Below, piece after piece: positions 18,235-27,063 of a stretch of 64,000 nt of DNA (positions are counted from its first letter, which is position 1; each line of letters begins with the position of its first letter). Made by a program: the position numbers and the translations under genes. Origin of the DNA: Streptomyces iconiensis (GTDB lineage Bacteria > Actinomycetota > Actinomycetes > Streptomycetales > Streptomycetaceae). The DNA lies in contig NZ_JANCPR020000019.1 of NCBI RefSeq assembly GCF_028657195.3, positions 1 through 64,000 on the forward strand, in the 5' to 3' direction. The notes beneath the pieces were generated by a model. That model was not told the origin of the DNA and ran no database searches. It saw only the letters and a program-made list of their open reading frames with translations.

Positions 18235-19461
18235 TCAGCGCGTCTCATCCGTCTTCCGTCCGGAGGTGCGCCCCGGGCGGCGGGGCGGGGGAATCGAACC
18301 GTAGGGGGCCCACCGAGCCACGGCGCGGGCGATGCCCCGTGCCTCAACGCCGGCCTGGTACAGCGCTCCGCTCAATGGATTACTGAAACCGGTGAAGTAG
18401 AGATGGGGCGCTGTCGCGCACGTCTGAGGTCCGCGCACGAGGGGGTACCCAGCGTCGTTGAGGACTGAGGGGGCAGCGAGCAGGCTTCCCAGTTGGGGGC
18501 GGTAGCCGGTTGCGGCGATCACGACGTCTGGGGTCAGCCGGGTGCCGTCGGCCAGGGCGACGTGCGATCCGTCGAACCCCTCGACCGCGGCGACCGGCTG
18601 CACCCGCCGCGACCGCACGGCGGCGACGAATCCGTGGTCCAGTACCGGATTGACGCCCTCCGCCTCGTTTCGGCTGAACGCGCCGGAGCGAGGAAGGGGA
18701 ATGCCGAAGGACGTCAGATCCGGTACGGCACAGCGCTGCGTCAGCAAGGACGAGCGGTCGCGCCATGCCGTGGGCAGGAACTCCGTCAGCCGCCCGGCCA
18801 CATGACCACGGCTGGAGCTGCGCGGCAGGATGTTCGGCGGCGTCCGCAGTGAGAGCCACACCCGGCGCGCGCCGTGCTCGCTCAGTACGGCCGCGATCTC
18901 GGTGCCGCTGTTCCCCGCCCCCACCACCAGCACCGTGCGCCCCTGGTAGGGAAGGGGATTGCGGTAGTCGGCGGCGTGCAGCAGCGCCCCCGAGAATCCC
19001 TCACGGCCGGGCCACTGCGGCATGTACGGCGTATGGCATCGCCCCGTGGCGACCACCACCGCACACGCCGTGAGCGTGCCGCCGGAGGTGTGGACCCGCC
19101 ACGGGGCGTTGTGCTCGCCGTCGTGGGGTTCGATCCGGTGCACCACGGTGTTCAGACGCACGTCGAGCCTGTGGTGGGCGCGGTAACGCTCCAAGTAGCG
19201 CACGAAGTCGTCGCGTCCCACCCACGCCCCGCACCGCCGGGGCAGACGCAGGCCGGGCAGGTGAGAAGACCCGCGCGTCGTGTGCAGCTGCAGATGGTCG
19301 TAGCGCCGTGCCCAGCTCGCCCCCACACGCTCGGCGCGTTCCAGGACCGTTACGGGCACTGCCGCACGGCGCAATATCGCTGCGGCTGCCAGGCCGCTGG
19401 GGCCGGCGCCGATGACAGCGACGGGAGGAAAGGGCGTAGTGACATAAGCCGAGTGGTTCAT
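18235..19461 (-). CDS. Flavin-containing monooxygenase-like NAD(P)/FAD protein
   Basis: From ATG at 19461 the product is 408 residues. It has an N-terminal FAD-binding GAGPSG, the FMO fingerprint FxGxxxHxxxY (FSGALLHAADY), a second dinucleotide motif VGAGNSG for NADPH, and the late ATGYRP motif. This set matches class B flavoprotein monooxygenases of the FMO/YUCCA group, which oxygenate N or S atoms or act as Baeyer-Villiger enzymes. A longer frame to 19590 lacks support. No neighbour indicates the substrate. Confidence 0.88.
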   Translation of the reverse strand: MNHSAYVTTPFPPVAVIGAGPSGLAAAAILRRAAVPVTVLERAERVGASWARRYDHLQLHTTRGSSHLPGLRLPRRCGAWVGRDDFVRYLERYRAHHRLDVRLNTVVHRIEPHDGEHNAPWRVHTSGGTLTACAVVVATGRCHTPYMPQWPGREGFSGALLHAADYRNPLPYQGRTVLVVGAGNSGTEIAAVLSEHGARRVWLSLRTPPNILPRSSSRGHVAGRLTEFLPTAWRDRSSLLTQRCAVPDLTSFGIPLPRSGAFSRNEAEGVNPVLDHGFVAAVRSRRVQPVAAVEGFDGSHVALADGTRLTPDVVIAATGYRPQLGSLLAAPSVLNDAGYPLVRGPQTCATAPHLYFTGFSNPLSGALYQAGVEARGIARAVARWAPYGSIPPPRRPGRTSGRKTDETR

Positions 19462-19649
19462 CGCGCGCAGAGTAGGCCGCTCCGTGCCCCTCGCAGGGTG
19501 GCTGCGGAGACGACGTAGCTGTCCCGGAGAGGCGAGAACATGCGGCCCCCGCGGGAGCTCCCACCCATCTCCGGGCGGCCGGCAGTTCACCGACCCGCTG
19601 CGAGACGTACCCGATCAGGTGACCCCACGATCACGCCGCTCGCCAACCC

Positions 19650-19778
19650 ATGACCAGCCGCTACCGGGAGTACCGCCGCCCGCTCATGGAGCGACTGCCC
19701 GAACTGACCCGGTCCCCCGTGGTCTTCGGCGAGTGGGCCGAAATCCGCGCCGACTACGCCGTCCACGCGCGTCGTTGA
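19650..19778 (+). CDS. Short open frame (42 residues), doubtful
   Basis: A small ATG-started frame encodes a charged peptide with Arg-rich and acidic segments. I do not recognise it; it may be the remnant of a longer gene next to the SDR relic. No clear ribosome binding site is seen. Confidence 0.2.
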   Translation: MTSRYREYRRPLMERLPELTRSPVVFGEWAEIRADYAVHARR

Positions 19779-19868
19779 CACTCCGCAGCCCGCACCCGCC
19801 TGGCCTCCTCCCGAAGGAGGCGGCAGCGGCCCGTGGCGCGGTCCCGGCACACCAACAGCAGGTTGAGC

Positions 19869-20500
19869 GTGATCGAAGAAGAAAAGGACCACACCTCCCC
19901 CGCAGAGAAGCCGTCAGGGGAACTGCACGGTCGAACCGCTCTCATCACCGGCGCCACCTCCGGCATCGGCCTGGAGGCCGCCCGCCTGTTCGTCCGCCAA
20001 GACGCGAACGTCATCGTCTCCGGGCCGTAGCGCCGAACGCGGCGCCAGGGCGCTCGCCGACCTGCCGAACGGGCCCGACACCGGGGCGCTTCGTAGCGGC
20101 CGACCTCGGGGGCCTCGACTCGGGCAGCGCCCTGGCGGAGCAGGCCGGCCCGGTCGACGTCCTCGTCAACAACGCGTCCGTCTCCCCCGCCGCCCCGACA
20201 GCCGAACAGAGCATCGGGGTAGTCGTAGCCTTTGTCTCCGTGGAGCTTGGCAGGCCGTCGGCCGACCTCCCGGTCACCGTGCCGCCGCCGGCCACCGCCC
20301 TGCGGACGTTCCGGAGCCGGTGGGACCACCCGCTCGGACAAACTCCCACAGGTCGTCCGCCACCATCCGCTCAACGAGCGATGCAGTCACCGGTCCAGAC
20401 AGCCGCAAGATCGCACCGAACGAAATGACGTCCAAAGCCGCTATCGACGCGCTGCTTGGAACGCGGCGCATTGGAGAATCCACGGACTCACGTACGGGGC
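19869..20500 (+). pseudogene. SDR family oxidoreductase relic, interrupted by an IS5-type element remnant
   Basis: The N-terminal part reads as a classical SDR: ALITGATSGIGLEAA in one frame, then, after a frameshift near 20030, VAADLGG and VDVLVNNAS in another. The coding sense breaks near 20205, where the IS5-type remnant begins. Just beyond the remnant, at about 20427, the sequence SKAAIDALL resumes; it matches the segment after the catalytic Tyr of SDRs. The simplest reading is that an IS element inserted into the gene and both then decayed. Confidence 0.7.
20205..20428 (-). mobile_element. IS5-family transposase relic, internally deleted
   Basis: On the minus strand, in slightly shifted frames, the typical N-terminal start SLVERMVADDLWE, the PPAPERPQGGGRR stretch and then directly RPAKLHGDKGYDY of the catalytic region can be read. 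The section between them is missing. The same N-terminal sequence and the same outer end (ACCGAACGAAA) occur in the second relic at 40165-40616. Both are non-functional copies of one IS family. Confidence 0.75.
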
Positions 20501-20517
20501 GGTTCAAAGACGATCAC

Positions 20518-21444
20518 TCAGGGCACGGTGATGACGATCTTCCCGCGTGCGTGGCCTGCGGCGCTGACGTCATGGGCCGCGGCGGTCTCCTTCAGCGGGA
20601 ACGTGGCGTGCAGGGGGACGGTGAGGCGGCCCTGATCGGCCAGGTCCGCCGCCAACTGCAGCCCTGCCCAGCCCGGTGACTCTCCTGCCTCCGAGCGGGC
20701 GAACCGTACGCCGTGCCGAGCGGCGTCGAAGTCCGCGATGGTCACCACGCGGTGCGGGTCGCCGACGATGGCCACCAGTTCGGCGAGGGAGCCCTTGCCG
20801 GCCGCGTCCAGAACCACGTCGACACCGCGCGGAGCCAGGGCGGCAACGCGTTCGGCCAGGCCCGGGCCGTAGGTGACCGGTACGACGCCGAGCCCCTCAA
20901 GAAAGCCGTGATTGCCCTCGCTGGCGGTGCCGATCACGGTGAGGCCGCGGGCCAGGGCGAGTTGCGCGGTGAGGGTACCGACACCGCCGGCGGCACCCTC
21001 GATCAACAAGGTCATGCCCTCGGCGGCGTCCAAGGCTTCCAGCACACGCGTGGCCGTGTCGATATTGCCCGCGGCGCCACCCGCTTCCCCGAAGGACCAC
21101 GACCGGGGCTTGGGCGCCCACGCCTCCAGCACGGCGTACTCGGCCGCGCCGCCGCCCTGGTCCACGAAGGGAACGAGGCCGAAGACCGCATCCCCCACGG
21201 CGGTGCCGGTCACCCCCTCCCCCACCTCGTCGACGATGCCCGCGGCGTCCATGCCTGGTATGTGGGGCAAGCCCAGGGAGACGAAGTCCTGCAACATCCC
21301 TGAACGCAGGTACCAGTCGGCGGGGGTGACACCGGTGGCACGCACGGCGATGCGGACCCGGCCGGGCCCGGCGTGCGGCTCCTCGACCTCTTCGACGGCA
21401 AGAACCTCGGAACCGCCATAGCGGTGGTACTGCACAGCAAACAC
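20518..21444 (-). CDS. Zinc-independent MDR-family oxidoreductase (quinone reductase-like)
   Basis: From GTG at 21444 the product is about 308 residues. The N-terminal GroES-like domain lacks Zn-ligand Cys/His clusters (GMDAAGIVDEVGEGV). The NADPH-binding domain carries AAGGVG followed by a typical Rossmann segment. This matches the quinone oxidoreductase branch of medium-chain dehydrogenases, which reduce quinones or enones. It is divergent from a TetR gene (21597), with an AAACGG/CCGTTT inverted repeat between them, so it is probably an inducible detoxification enzyme. Confidence 0.9.
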   Translation of the reverse strand: MFAVQYHRYGGSEVLAVEEVEEPHAGPGRVRIAVRATGVTPADWYLRSGMLQDFVSLGLPHIPGMDAAGIVDEVGEGVTGTAVGDAVFGLVPFVDQGGGAAEYAVLEAWAPKPRSWSFGEAGGAAGNIDTATRVLEALDAAEGMTLLIEGAAGGVGTLTAQLALARGLTVIGTASEGNHGFLEGLGVVPVTYGPGLAERVAALAPRGVDVVLDAAGKGSLAELVAIVGDPHRVVTIADFDAARHGVRFARSEAGESPGWAGLQLAADLADQGRLTVPLHATFPLKETAAAHDVSAAGHARGKIVITVP

Positions 21445-21557
21445 GGACAGCCTCCATACACACGGCACGTCATTCGACAGGAGAACCCACAGCCGCTCAC
21501 CTACGCGGCCGGGAGCCGACCGCGGAAGCCCGCAGCCTCACGTCACGCTAACCGGCT

Positions 21558-21579
21558 AAACGGTCGACCTCTTCCGTTT
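21558..21579. promoter_or_regulatory. Inverted repeat between MDR and TetR genes
   Basis: AAACGG and CCGTTT are separated by 10 bases, midway between divergent starts at 21444 and 21597. This is a plausible operator for the TetR protein, though short arms occur by chance more often in GC-rich DNA. Confidence 0.4.
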
Positions 21580-21596
21580 GTGCTTAAGTGGGAGAC

Positions 21597-22277
21597 ATGC
21601 CTGACCGACTGTCTCGGAACCCGTCCACTTCCCCCGCCGGCGCCCCCGCCCCGGGGCAGCGAGCCGACGCCCGGAACAACCGTGCTCGGCTCCTCCAGGC
21701 CGCTCGCGACGCGTACGCCCTCGACGGCACCGGCGTGCCCTCCAGCGCAATCGCCCGCCGAGCCGGTGTGGGCGCCGCCACCCTCTACCGGCACTTCCCG
21801 ACACGCGACGCGCTGATCTCGGCCGCGTTCTCCGAACAACTCGGCCAGTGCGTTGCGGCCGTCGACGAGGCCCTCAACGACGACGATCCCTGGCGCGGAC
21901 TTCGCACCGTCCTCACCGAGGTGTGCCGGATGCAGGCCGAGGACCGCGGCTTCAGTGCCGCGTTTCTCACCGCATTCCCCGACGCGCCCGACGTCCAGCG
22001 CGAACGTGCCCGCGCGGAGTCGCGCCTCGCCCGGCTGGTACAGCGTGCGAAGGACACCGGGCAGTTGCGCAAGGACTTCGACAGCAGCGACATCACACTG
22101 CTGTTCCTGGCCAACAACGGCGTCCTGCGGGACTCCCCGGCGGCCTCCATGGCCGCGTCCCGCCGCCTGCTCGCCTACTTCCTCCAGTCCTGTCGGCCGA
22201 CGGACGACACACCGCTGCCCGAACCCGCACCACTCCGCCTCGACGACCTGTACAGGGCACCGCGTCGAACGGGATGA
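21597..22277 (+). CDS. TetR/AcrR family transcriptional regulator
   Basis: This is a 226-residue protein with a Pro/Ala-rich N-terminus, an HTH at about residues 25-70 (LLQAARDAY, then VGAATLYRHF) and a C-terminal domain of the SbtR-like type. ATG at 21597 has GGGAG close upstream; GTG at 21588 is an alternative. It is divergent from the quinone reductase-like gene, which is the likely target. Confidence 0.9.
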   Translation: MPDRLSRNPSTSPAGAPAPGQRADARNNRARLLQAARDAYALDGTGVPSSAIARRAGVGAATLYRHFPTRDALISAAFSEQLGQCVAAVDEALNDDDPWRGLRTVLTEVCRMQAEDRGFSAAFLTAFPDAPDVQRERARAESRLARLVQRAKDTGQLRKDFDSSDITLLFLANNGVLRDSPAASMAASRRLLAYFLQSCRPTDDTPLPEPAPLRLDDLYRAPRRTG

Positions 22278-22337
22278 CCGGATTGCCGAAGACAAGTTCC
22301 CTGATCCGGTGGCTGATCGGCATGTGGACCTCAGCTG

Positions 22338-23327
22338 TCATGAGTTCGCGGTGGTCGTGAGCCGGTCGCCGAGTGCGCTTCGCCGGTACAGCACATGCCG
22401 ACCGTCACGTGTCCGGGTGACCAGTCCTGTGGAGTGCAGGACGCGCAGGTGTTGGGAGACAGCGCTTGGGGTGACCCTGAGGCGGCGGGCGAGCTCTACG
22501 GTGGGCAGCGGCTCTTCCAGGAGGCCGAGCAGTCTCGCTCGGGATGAACCGAGCAGAGACACCAGGGCCGTTGTGTCGACGGTCGGTATCTCCGAGCCCC
22601 ACAGCGTGGCCACTCCCCGGCTGGGATAGACGAGGCTCGGCGGCTCGTCCGGGCTCACAGGCGGCGCGGGCTTGTGTGCGAACACGGACGGCAGGAGCAG
22701 CAGCCCCCGGCCGGATGCCGCAACCCGGTTCCTGCTGATCATCTTGTGGATGTACAGCTCTCCGTCTTGCCAGCGCAGGTTCGGGTGCATGTCGGCGAAC
22801 AGCAGTCGGGCGCCCCCCAGGGCGAGCTGGCGGGCGCGGTAGGTCATGTCGGCTTCCAGCACCAGCCGCATCTGCTCCCACACCGGCTCGATGGCCACCT
22901 CCCAGTACTGCCGCAGGAGATCGCAGATGGCGTCGCGGAGTCTGGCGACAGGTGCGTCTTCGGCTGCGGTGGCGTCGCGGAGCGCTTCGGGAAGAGGGTC
23001 GGGCGCGTGCGCGAGCAGCAGGTCGTGGCGGACTCGCGCGCAGGGCGCCTGACGGACGGCGAAGAGTTCTTCTTCGAAGGCCGGCGCGAAGCTCGCGGGA
23101 TTCGGGGTCAGGAAGTCGGGGAGGGTACGCCGCTGGGCGACCAAGGACATCAGCAGACCGGTGTCGAGCGTGCCGAGCCTGCCAAGTACGGACCTGCGCC
23201 AGGGCAGATGCAGCGCCGACAGACCCGGATCCTGCAGCACCCGCAGGCTGAACAGGGTCTCGTGCAGGGGCGAGAGGGCGAAGGAGGTGTCCGCGAGGTC
23301 CTCGACGCCAAGCACAAAGCTGATCAT
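22338..23327 (-). CDS. ArsR-type winged-helix regulator with N-terminal DUF5937-like domain
   Basis: This 329-residue protein has a long N-terminal domain beginning ISFVLGVEDLADTSFALSP, typical of DUF5937 proteins, and a C-terminal ArsR-like winged helix (TVELARRLRVTPSAVSQHL, then RDGRHVLYRR). ATG at 23327 starts exactly where family members begin; the longer frame to 23396 is unlikely. Only 56 bases separate it from the divergent SDR-MFS operon, which it probably controls. The signal sensed is unknown. Confidence 0.85.
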   Translation of the reverse strand: MISFVLGVEDLADTSFALSPLHETLFSLRVLQDPGLSALHLPWRRSVLGRLGTLDTGLLMSLVAQRRTLPDFLTPNPASFAPAFEEELFAVRQAPCARVRHDLLLAHAPDPLPEALRDATAAEDAPVARLRDAICDLLRQYWEVAIEPVWEQMRLVLEADMTYRARQLALGGARLLFADMHPNLRWQDGELYIHKMISRNRVAASGRGLLLLPSVFAHKPAPPVSPDEPPSLVYPSRGVATLWGSEIPTVDTTALVSLLGSSRARLLGLLEEPLPTVELARRLRVTPSAVSQHLRVLHSTGLVTRTRDGRHVLYRRSALGDRLTTTANS

Positions 23328-23383
23328 TAAGCCATACGCTACATCGATTGGCGACGCAACGCCGATGCCGTGGACTTCCTCCC

Positions 23384-24151
23384 ATGACACCCACAACTCA
23401 TGTGCGGCGGACGGCGGTTGTCACCGGCGCTGCCCGCGGTATCGGCGCCGCTGTCGCCAGGCGCCTGGCAGGCGACGGCTTGGCGGTCGGCGTGATCGAT
23501 CTGGACGAGACGGACTGCGCCGATACCGTGGAGGCCATCACAAGTGTCGGCGGCTCAGCGCTGGCCGTCGCCGCCGATGTCGCCGACGAGGCCGCGGTCA
23601 CTGCGGCCGTCGCCCGGATCGCCGCCACGTTCGGACCGCCGATGGTGCTGGTCAACAACGCCGGCATCGGACCCCGTGCTGACCTCGTGGACATGACCAC
23701 GCAGCAGTGGGAGACGGTCCTGGGGATCAACCTCAGCGGCCCCTTCTTCGCCACCCGGGCCGTCTGCTCGCACATGGTGACGGCCGGGTGGGGACGCATC
23801 GTCAACATGTCGAGCGTCTCCGCTGTCGGTGATGCCGGCCGCGTCGACTACGCCAGCGCGAAGGCGGGTGTGCTCGGGTTCACCAAATCCCTCGCTCTCC
23901 AGCTCGGCCCGCATGGCGTGACCGCGAACGCCATCGCGCCGGGATTCGTCGTGAGCGACATGACCAGGGCCTCGGCCCGGCGGCTCGGCCTGAGCTTCGA
24001 GGAGTTCCGGCACAGAGCGGAGCAGTCCATCCCGGTCGGCCGGGTGGGCCTGCCTGACGACATCGCACATACCGCCTCCTTCCTCGTAAGTCCCGGCGCG
24101 GGGTTCGTCTCCGGCCAGGTCATCTACGTCGCCGGCGGGCCGGTGGACTGA
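23384..24151 (+). CDS. SDR family oxidoreductase, FabG-like
   Basis: This classical 255-residue SDR has TGAARGIG for cofactor binding, NNAG, the catalytic Ser in NMSS and YASAK, plus the terminal GQVIYVAGG motif. ATG at 23384 has no strong RBS. The MFS gene starts 3 bases after its stop, so the two are translated together. With the divergent ArsR/DUF5937 regulator they form a three-gene unit that probably modifies and exports a small compound. The substrate cannot be told. Confidence 0.92.
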   Translation: MTPTTHVRRTAVVTGAARGIGAAVARRLAGDGLAVGVIDLDETDCADTVEAITSVGGSALAVAADVADEAAVTAAVARIAATFGPPMVLVNNAGIGPRADLVDMTTQQWETVLGINLSGPFFATRAVCSHMVTAGWGRIVNMSSVSAVGDAGRVDYASAKAGVLGFTKSLALQLGPHGVTANAIAPGFVVSDMTRASARRLGLSFEEFRHRAEQSIPVGRVGLPDDIAHTASFLVSPGAGFVSGQVIYVAGGPVD

Positions 24152-24154
24152 AGG

Positions 24155-25495
24155 ATGAGCCGCCGGATGACCCTGCTCCTCGCTGTCACCTGCGCCGTGG
24201 CAGTGGGCAACATCTACTTTCCGCAGGCCATCGGTCCGCTGGTCGCCGCCGGGCTGCACGTGTCGCCCGATTCGGCCGCTGCGGTGGTGACCGCCACACA
24301 GATCGGCTACACGGCCGGGATGGTCCTGCTGGTGCCGCTCGGCGACCGGCTCCCGCACCGCTCGTTCCTCGTCGTCCTCCTCGCCCTGACCGGCCTGGCA
24401 CTGCTCGCAGCGGGTTGCGCACCGGCTCTGCCTGCCCTCATTGCCGCCAGCACCCTTGTCGGTCTGACCACCGTGGGCGCGCAGATCGTTGCCCCCATGG
24501 CGGCTGGTCTCGTGGCCGCCGACCGCCAAGGAGCGGTGATCGGCACCCTGCTGAGCGGATCGACCGGCGGCATGCTGCTGGCCCGGACCTTCAGCGGCAC
24601 GCTCGGTGAGTGGCTGGGCTGGCGGGCTCCCTACCTGGTCGCCGCGGTCCTGGCCCTGATCCTCGCCACCGTCTTGGCGTTCGCGGTGCCGACCACAACC
24701 CCGTCCTCCCGCCAGCCGTACACAGCGCTACTGGCCGAGCCGCTGCGCCTGCTGCGCACCGAGCCTGACCTGCGCCGTTCGTGCTTCTACCAGGCAACCG
24801 TCTTCGCCGGGTTCTCCGCGGTCTGGACCTGCCTGGCGCTCCTGCTCGCCGGACCGGCCTACGGGCTGGGTGCCCAGGCGGTAGGAATGATCGCCCTGGT
24901 CGGCGCGGCGACCATGGTCTCCGCTCCGCTCACCGGCCGCCTGGTGGACCGCTACGGCCCCGACCCAGTGAACCTGGTCTGCATGCTTGGCGTCCTCATC
25001 TCGGCCGCGATCCTCACCATCGGTATCCGGGGCGGCACGCTGGGCCTGGCCTCCCTGACACTCGGCACGCTGCTCCTCGACACCGCGATGCAGTCCGGCA
25101 TGGTCGCCAATCAGGTCCGCGTCTACGCCCTGCGCGTCGACGCCCGCAGCAGGCTCAACACCGCCTACATGACCTGCGCCTACCTGGGCGGCAGCGCAGG
25201 TTCCTGGCTCGGGACGCGCGTCTGGAGCCAGGTCGGCTGGTGGGGCGTGTGCGTGCTCGTCGCGCTGCTTGCCACCCTCGCCCTGGCCCGCCACCTACTG
25301 GCGCTGTACACGTTCGAGAAAGGCCCGGCCAGGAACCGTGCGGCGAATGCGGATGGCCACGGCCACCTCCCTGGCACTGGTGGAAATGATCAGACACCGT
25401 GCGGCGCCTCCGTTACTCGGCCTCGCCGTCGCCTGACTCGTCGTGGGCGTCGGAGTCACACAACGGGCGCAGGCCAGGCGCCGCGGGCCGGGTGA
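24155..25495 (+). CDS. MFS transporter
   Basis: This is a 446-residue protein with about 12 membrane segments. The first begins immediately at the N-terminus (LLLAVTCAVAVGNIYFPQ), which is typical of the arabinose/drug-efflux-like MFS with the NIYYxQP motif. The loop LVPLGDRLPHR is motif A-like. The last 60 residues are polar and Arg-rich and may be read-through beyond the family's usual end. It is coupled to the SDR gene upstream. Probably an exporter. Confidence 0.88.
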   Translation: MSRRMTLLLAVTCAVAVGNIYFPQAIGPLVAAGLHVSPDSAAAVVTATQIGYTAGMVLLVPLGDRLPHRSFLVVLLALTGLALLAAGCAPALPALIAASTLVGLTTVGAQIVAPMAAGLVAADRQGAVIGTLLSGSTGGMLLARTFSGTLGEWLGWRAPYLVAAVLALILATVLAFAVPTTTPSSRQPYTALLAEPLRLLRTEPDLRRSCFYQATVFAGFSAVWTCLALLLAGPAYGLGAQAVGMIALVGAATMVSAPLTGRLVDRYGPDPVNLVCMLGVLISAAILTIGIRGGTLGLASLTLGTLLLDTAMQSGMVANQVRVYALRVDARSRLNTAYMTCAYLGGSAGSWLGTRVWSQVGWWGVCVLVALLATLALARHLLALYTFEKGPARNRAANADGHGHLPGTGGNDQTPCGASVTRPRRRLTRRGRRSHTTGAGQAPRAG

Positions 25496-25750
25496 GGGCA
25501 TAGCGGACGAGGAAGCTTTTGTGGTCGTACTGGGGCGGGGAGAGCCGGGCCGGACACGCACGCCCACTCATATAGGAGCTGGAGGTCAGACATGCGACGT
25601 AGGAGTTCCTGCAACTTTGGGCTGCGCCATCTCCACCTGCTGTGGTGGTCCACTCGGCGCCACCACCATCGACACCGCTCCCGTCTCTGCCGCCACCGCC
25701 GGCACGTCTACGCCGACGCCAGACAATAAACAGAAGCGGACAGCGGCTAT

Positions 25751-26623
25751 CTACGGCTGCCGTCCATGAGTTTCGATTATGCTTCGAGCGCGCTGCAGAT
25801 ATGTCCGCTTCTGATGTCTCAGGGTGCTGAAATATTTCTCATTGTCTCGAATGTACTTGAGTTGGATCTTGCTTTCTTCCCTGACCCAGCCTGACACCAA
25901 GTTGGTGCGACGCTTGCATGCGACGTCGCCCTCGGCGACGCGAATCTCTCGTGTTGAGGGTTTCTTTGTCTTGGACCAGGCACGGGAGGTGGCCGCATCG
26001 TAGGGATCAGAGTAAGCAAAACCCTCTCCCTTCATGCAGTCAGACCATTTGCGGATCAGCGAGGAAACGGCTCCAGTCTCCTGAGATTCTTCAAGCCCTT
26101 TTGCGCTGAGTTTATTAAATAGGGGCTGGTCCATCTCAATCCCGTCCCACATCCTATTATAGGTAGTTTCCCAGCAACCCTTGCCGTCTTCCAGGGCGGC
26201 TGCGCGGGCGTTGGGGCTGAGATGTTTTTCCCGCTGTTCTCTACGCTCGGCCACCACGGTAGGGGCCAGGATCTCCGGGACGGAATGATAGCCGTACCGC
26301 GACGCAATCGTCTTCTCGATCACGCCGTATCGCCGGCGGTTCCTCCAGTCGCCGAACTTTGGCCGCTCTATTTCGCTCCATTCAAACCCTTTGGCTTCCA
26401 TGCAGCGTTCGACAAGAAGGTCCTGGGCACCTTCGGCGTAGTAAATCTCATCGACGGAAAGCTCATAGTCATCGAATGGAAGTTTCAGGGCGAGCACTTG
26501 TGATGACGGTGCAGGGGCGTCCGCCTCGGACACGGGCCCATGTCCACGATCCGATGCCGACGAACACCCCGTCGCCATCAGCACCGCAGCAGTGGGCGCT
26601 ATTCGCTGAAACAGCCTGTGCAT
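25751..26623 (-). CDS. Secreted lipoprotein of unknown function
   Basis: This 290-residue protein starts with a basic n-region and a hydrophobic stretch ending in LMATGC, a lipobox-like site with Cys20 as lipidation residue. The mature part is charged, contains four further Cys (in RCMEAK, KGCWE, SDCMK and ACKRR, likely two disulfides) and has no enzyme motif I know. Base composition is less GC-rich than its neighbours, with AT-rich codons such as ATT, AAA and TTT, suggesting acquisition by transfer. It lies downstream of the I36 inhibitor gene on the same strand, separated by a hairpin terminator. Confidence 0.8.
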   Translation of the reverse strand: MHRLFQRIAPTAAVLMATGCSSASDRGHGPVSEADAPAPSSQVLALKLPFDDYELSVDEIYYAEGAQDLLVERCMEAKGFEWSEIERPKFGDWRNRRRYGVIEKTIASRYGYHSVPEILAPTVVAERREQREKHLSPNARAAALEDGKGCWETTYNRMWDGIEMDQPLFNKLSAKGLEESQETGAVSSLIRKWSDCMKGEGFAYSDPYDAATSRAWSKTKKPSTREIRVAEGDVACKRRTNLVSGWVREESKIQLKYIRDNEKYFSTLRHQKRTYLQRARSIIETHGRQP

Positions 26624-26643
26624 ATGTCACCCTCCGCATGAAA

Positions 26644-26676
26644 GTGGTGGCATCGGCGTTTCACCGATGCCACCAC
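26644..26676 (-). terminator. Strong hairpin terminator downstream of the I36 inhibitor gene
   Basis: A perfect 13-bp stem (GTGGTGGCATCGG with CCGATGCCACCAC) and 7-base loop lie between the I36 stop at 26686 and the lipoprotein start at 26623. Its place shows the two genes are separate transcription units. Confidence 0.8.
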
Positions 26677-26685
26677 CTCACGACC

Positions 26686-27063
26686 TTACAGGAACTTCAC
26701 ACAGCTAGTGTCATTGTCGAACCCATTGTTACCGAACGACGAGTCCCGCGAGTTGGGCTTCGCGGTGTAGTTGTCGCCGGTGCAGGACGTACCCTTGTCC
26801 CAAAGGCCAACATAGTGATTCCGGAAGTTCTTCATCGAGCTGGCTGAGTTCTGCATACTGTCCCCGTTGTCCCACTTATTGCCGGACAGTTCATGGTCGC
26901 CGCTGGTGAATGCGCGCGTACCGCCGCCATAGTTGTTGTTCTGGAAGAGCTGGAAGGTCTCTGCCTTCAGTTCCACATCGGCGCTAGCCGCCGGAGCGAA
27001 GCCGATGGTGCCCGCGGCACAAACGGCCAGCAGGCCGAGCGGGAGTGCGATCTTACGCTTCAT
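26686..27063 (-). CDS. Secreted peptidase inhibitor family I36-like protein
   Basis: This 125-residue precursor has a Sec signal peptide: basic MKRK, a hydrophobic core, and an expected cleavage after PAASA near residue 28. The mature part has the beta/gamma-crystallin-like pattern of I36 (SMPI-type) inhibitors: FQNNNYGG at the start, SSMKNF and a late Asn/Gly-rich segment. One likely disulfide joins the Cys in TSCTGD to that in DTSCVKF. A longer frame to 27303 has no support. Codon use is less GC-biased than usual. Probable role: inhibition of extracellular proteases, its own or a competitor's. Confidence 0.85.
   Translation of the reverse strand: MKRKIALPLGLLAVCAAGTIGFAPAASADVELKAETFQLFQNNNYGGGTRAFTSGDHELSGNKWDNGDSMQNSASSMKNFRNHYVGLWDKGTSCTGDNYTAKPNSRDSSFGNNGFDNDTSCVKFL

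Noticed and set aside
18285..18300. Sequence resembling a tRNA T-arm (GGTTCGATTCCCC on the minus strand), possible tRNA fragment or att site
   Set aside because: The flanking bases do not form a 5-bp T-stem or any acceptor or anticodon arm, and it lies inside the end of the flavoprotein gene.
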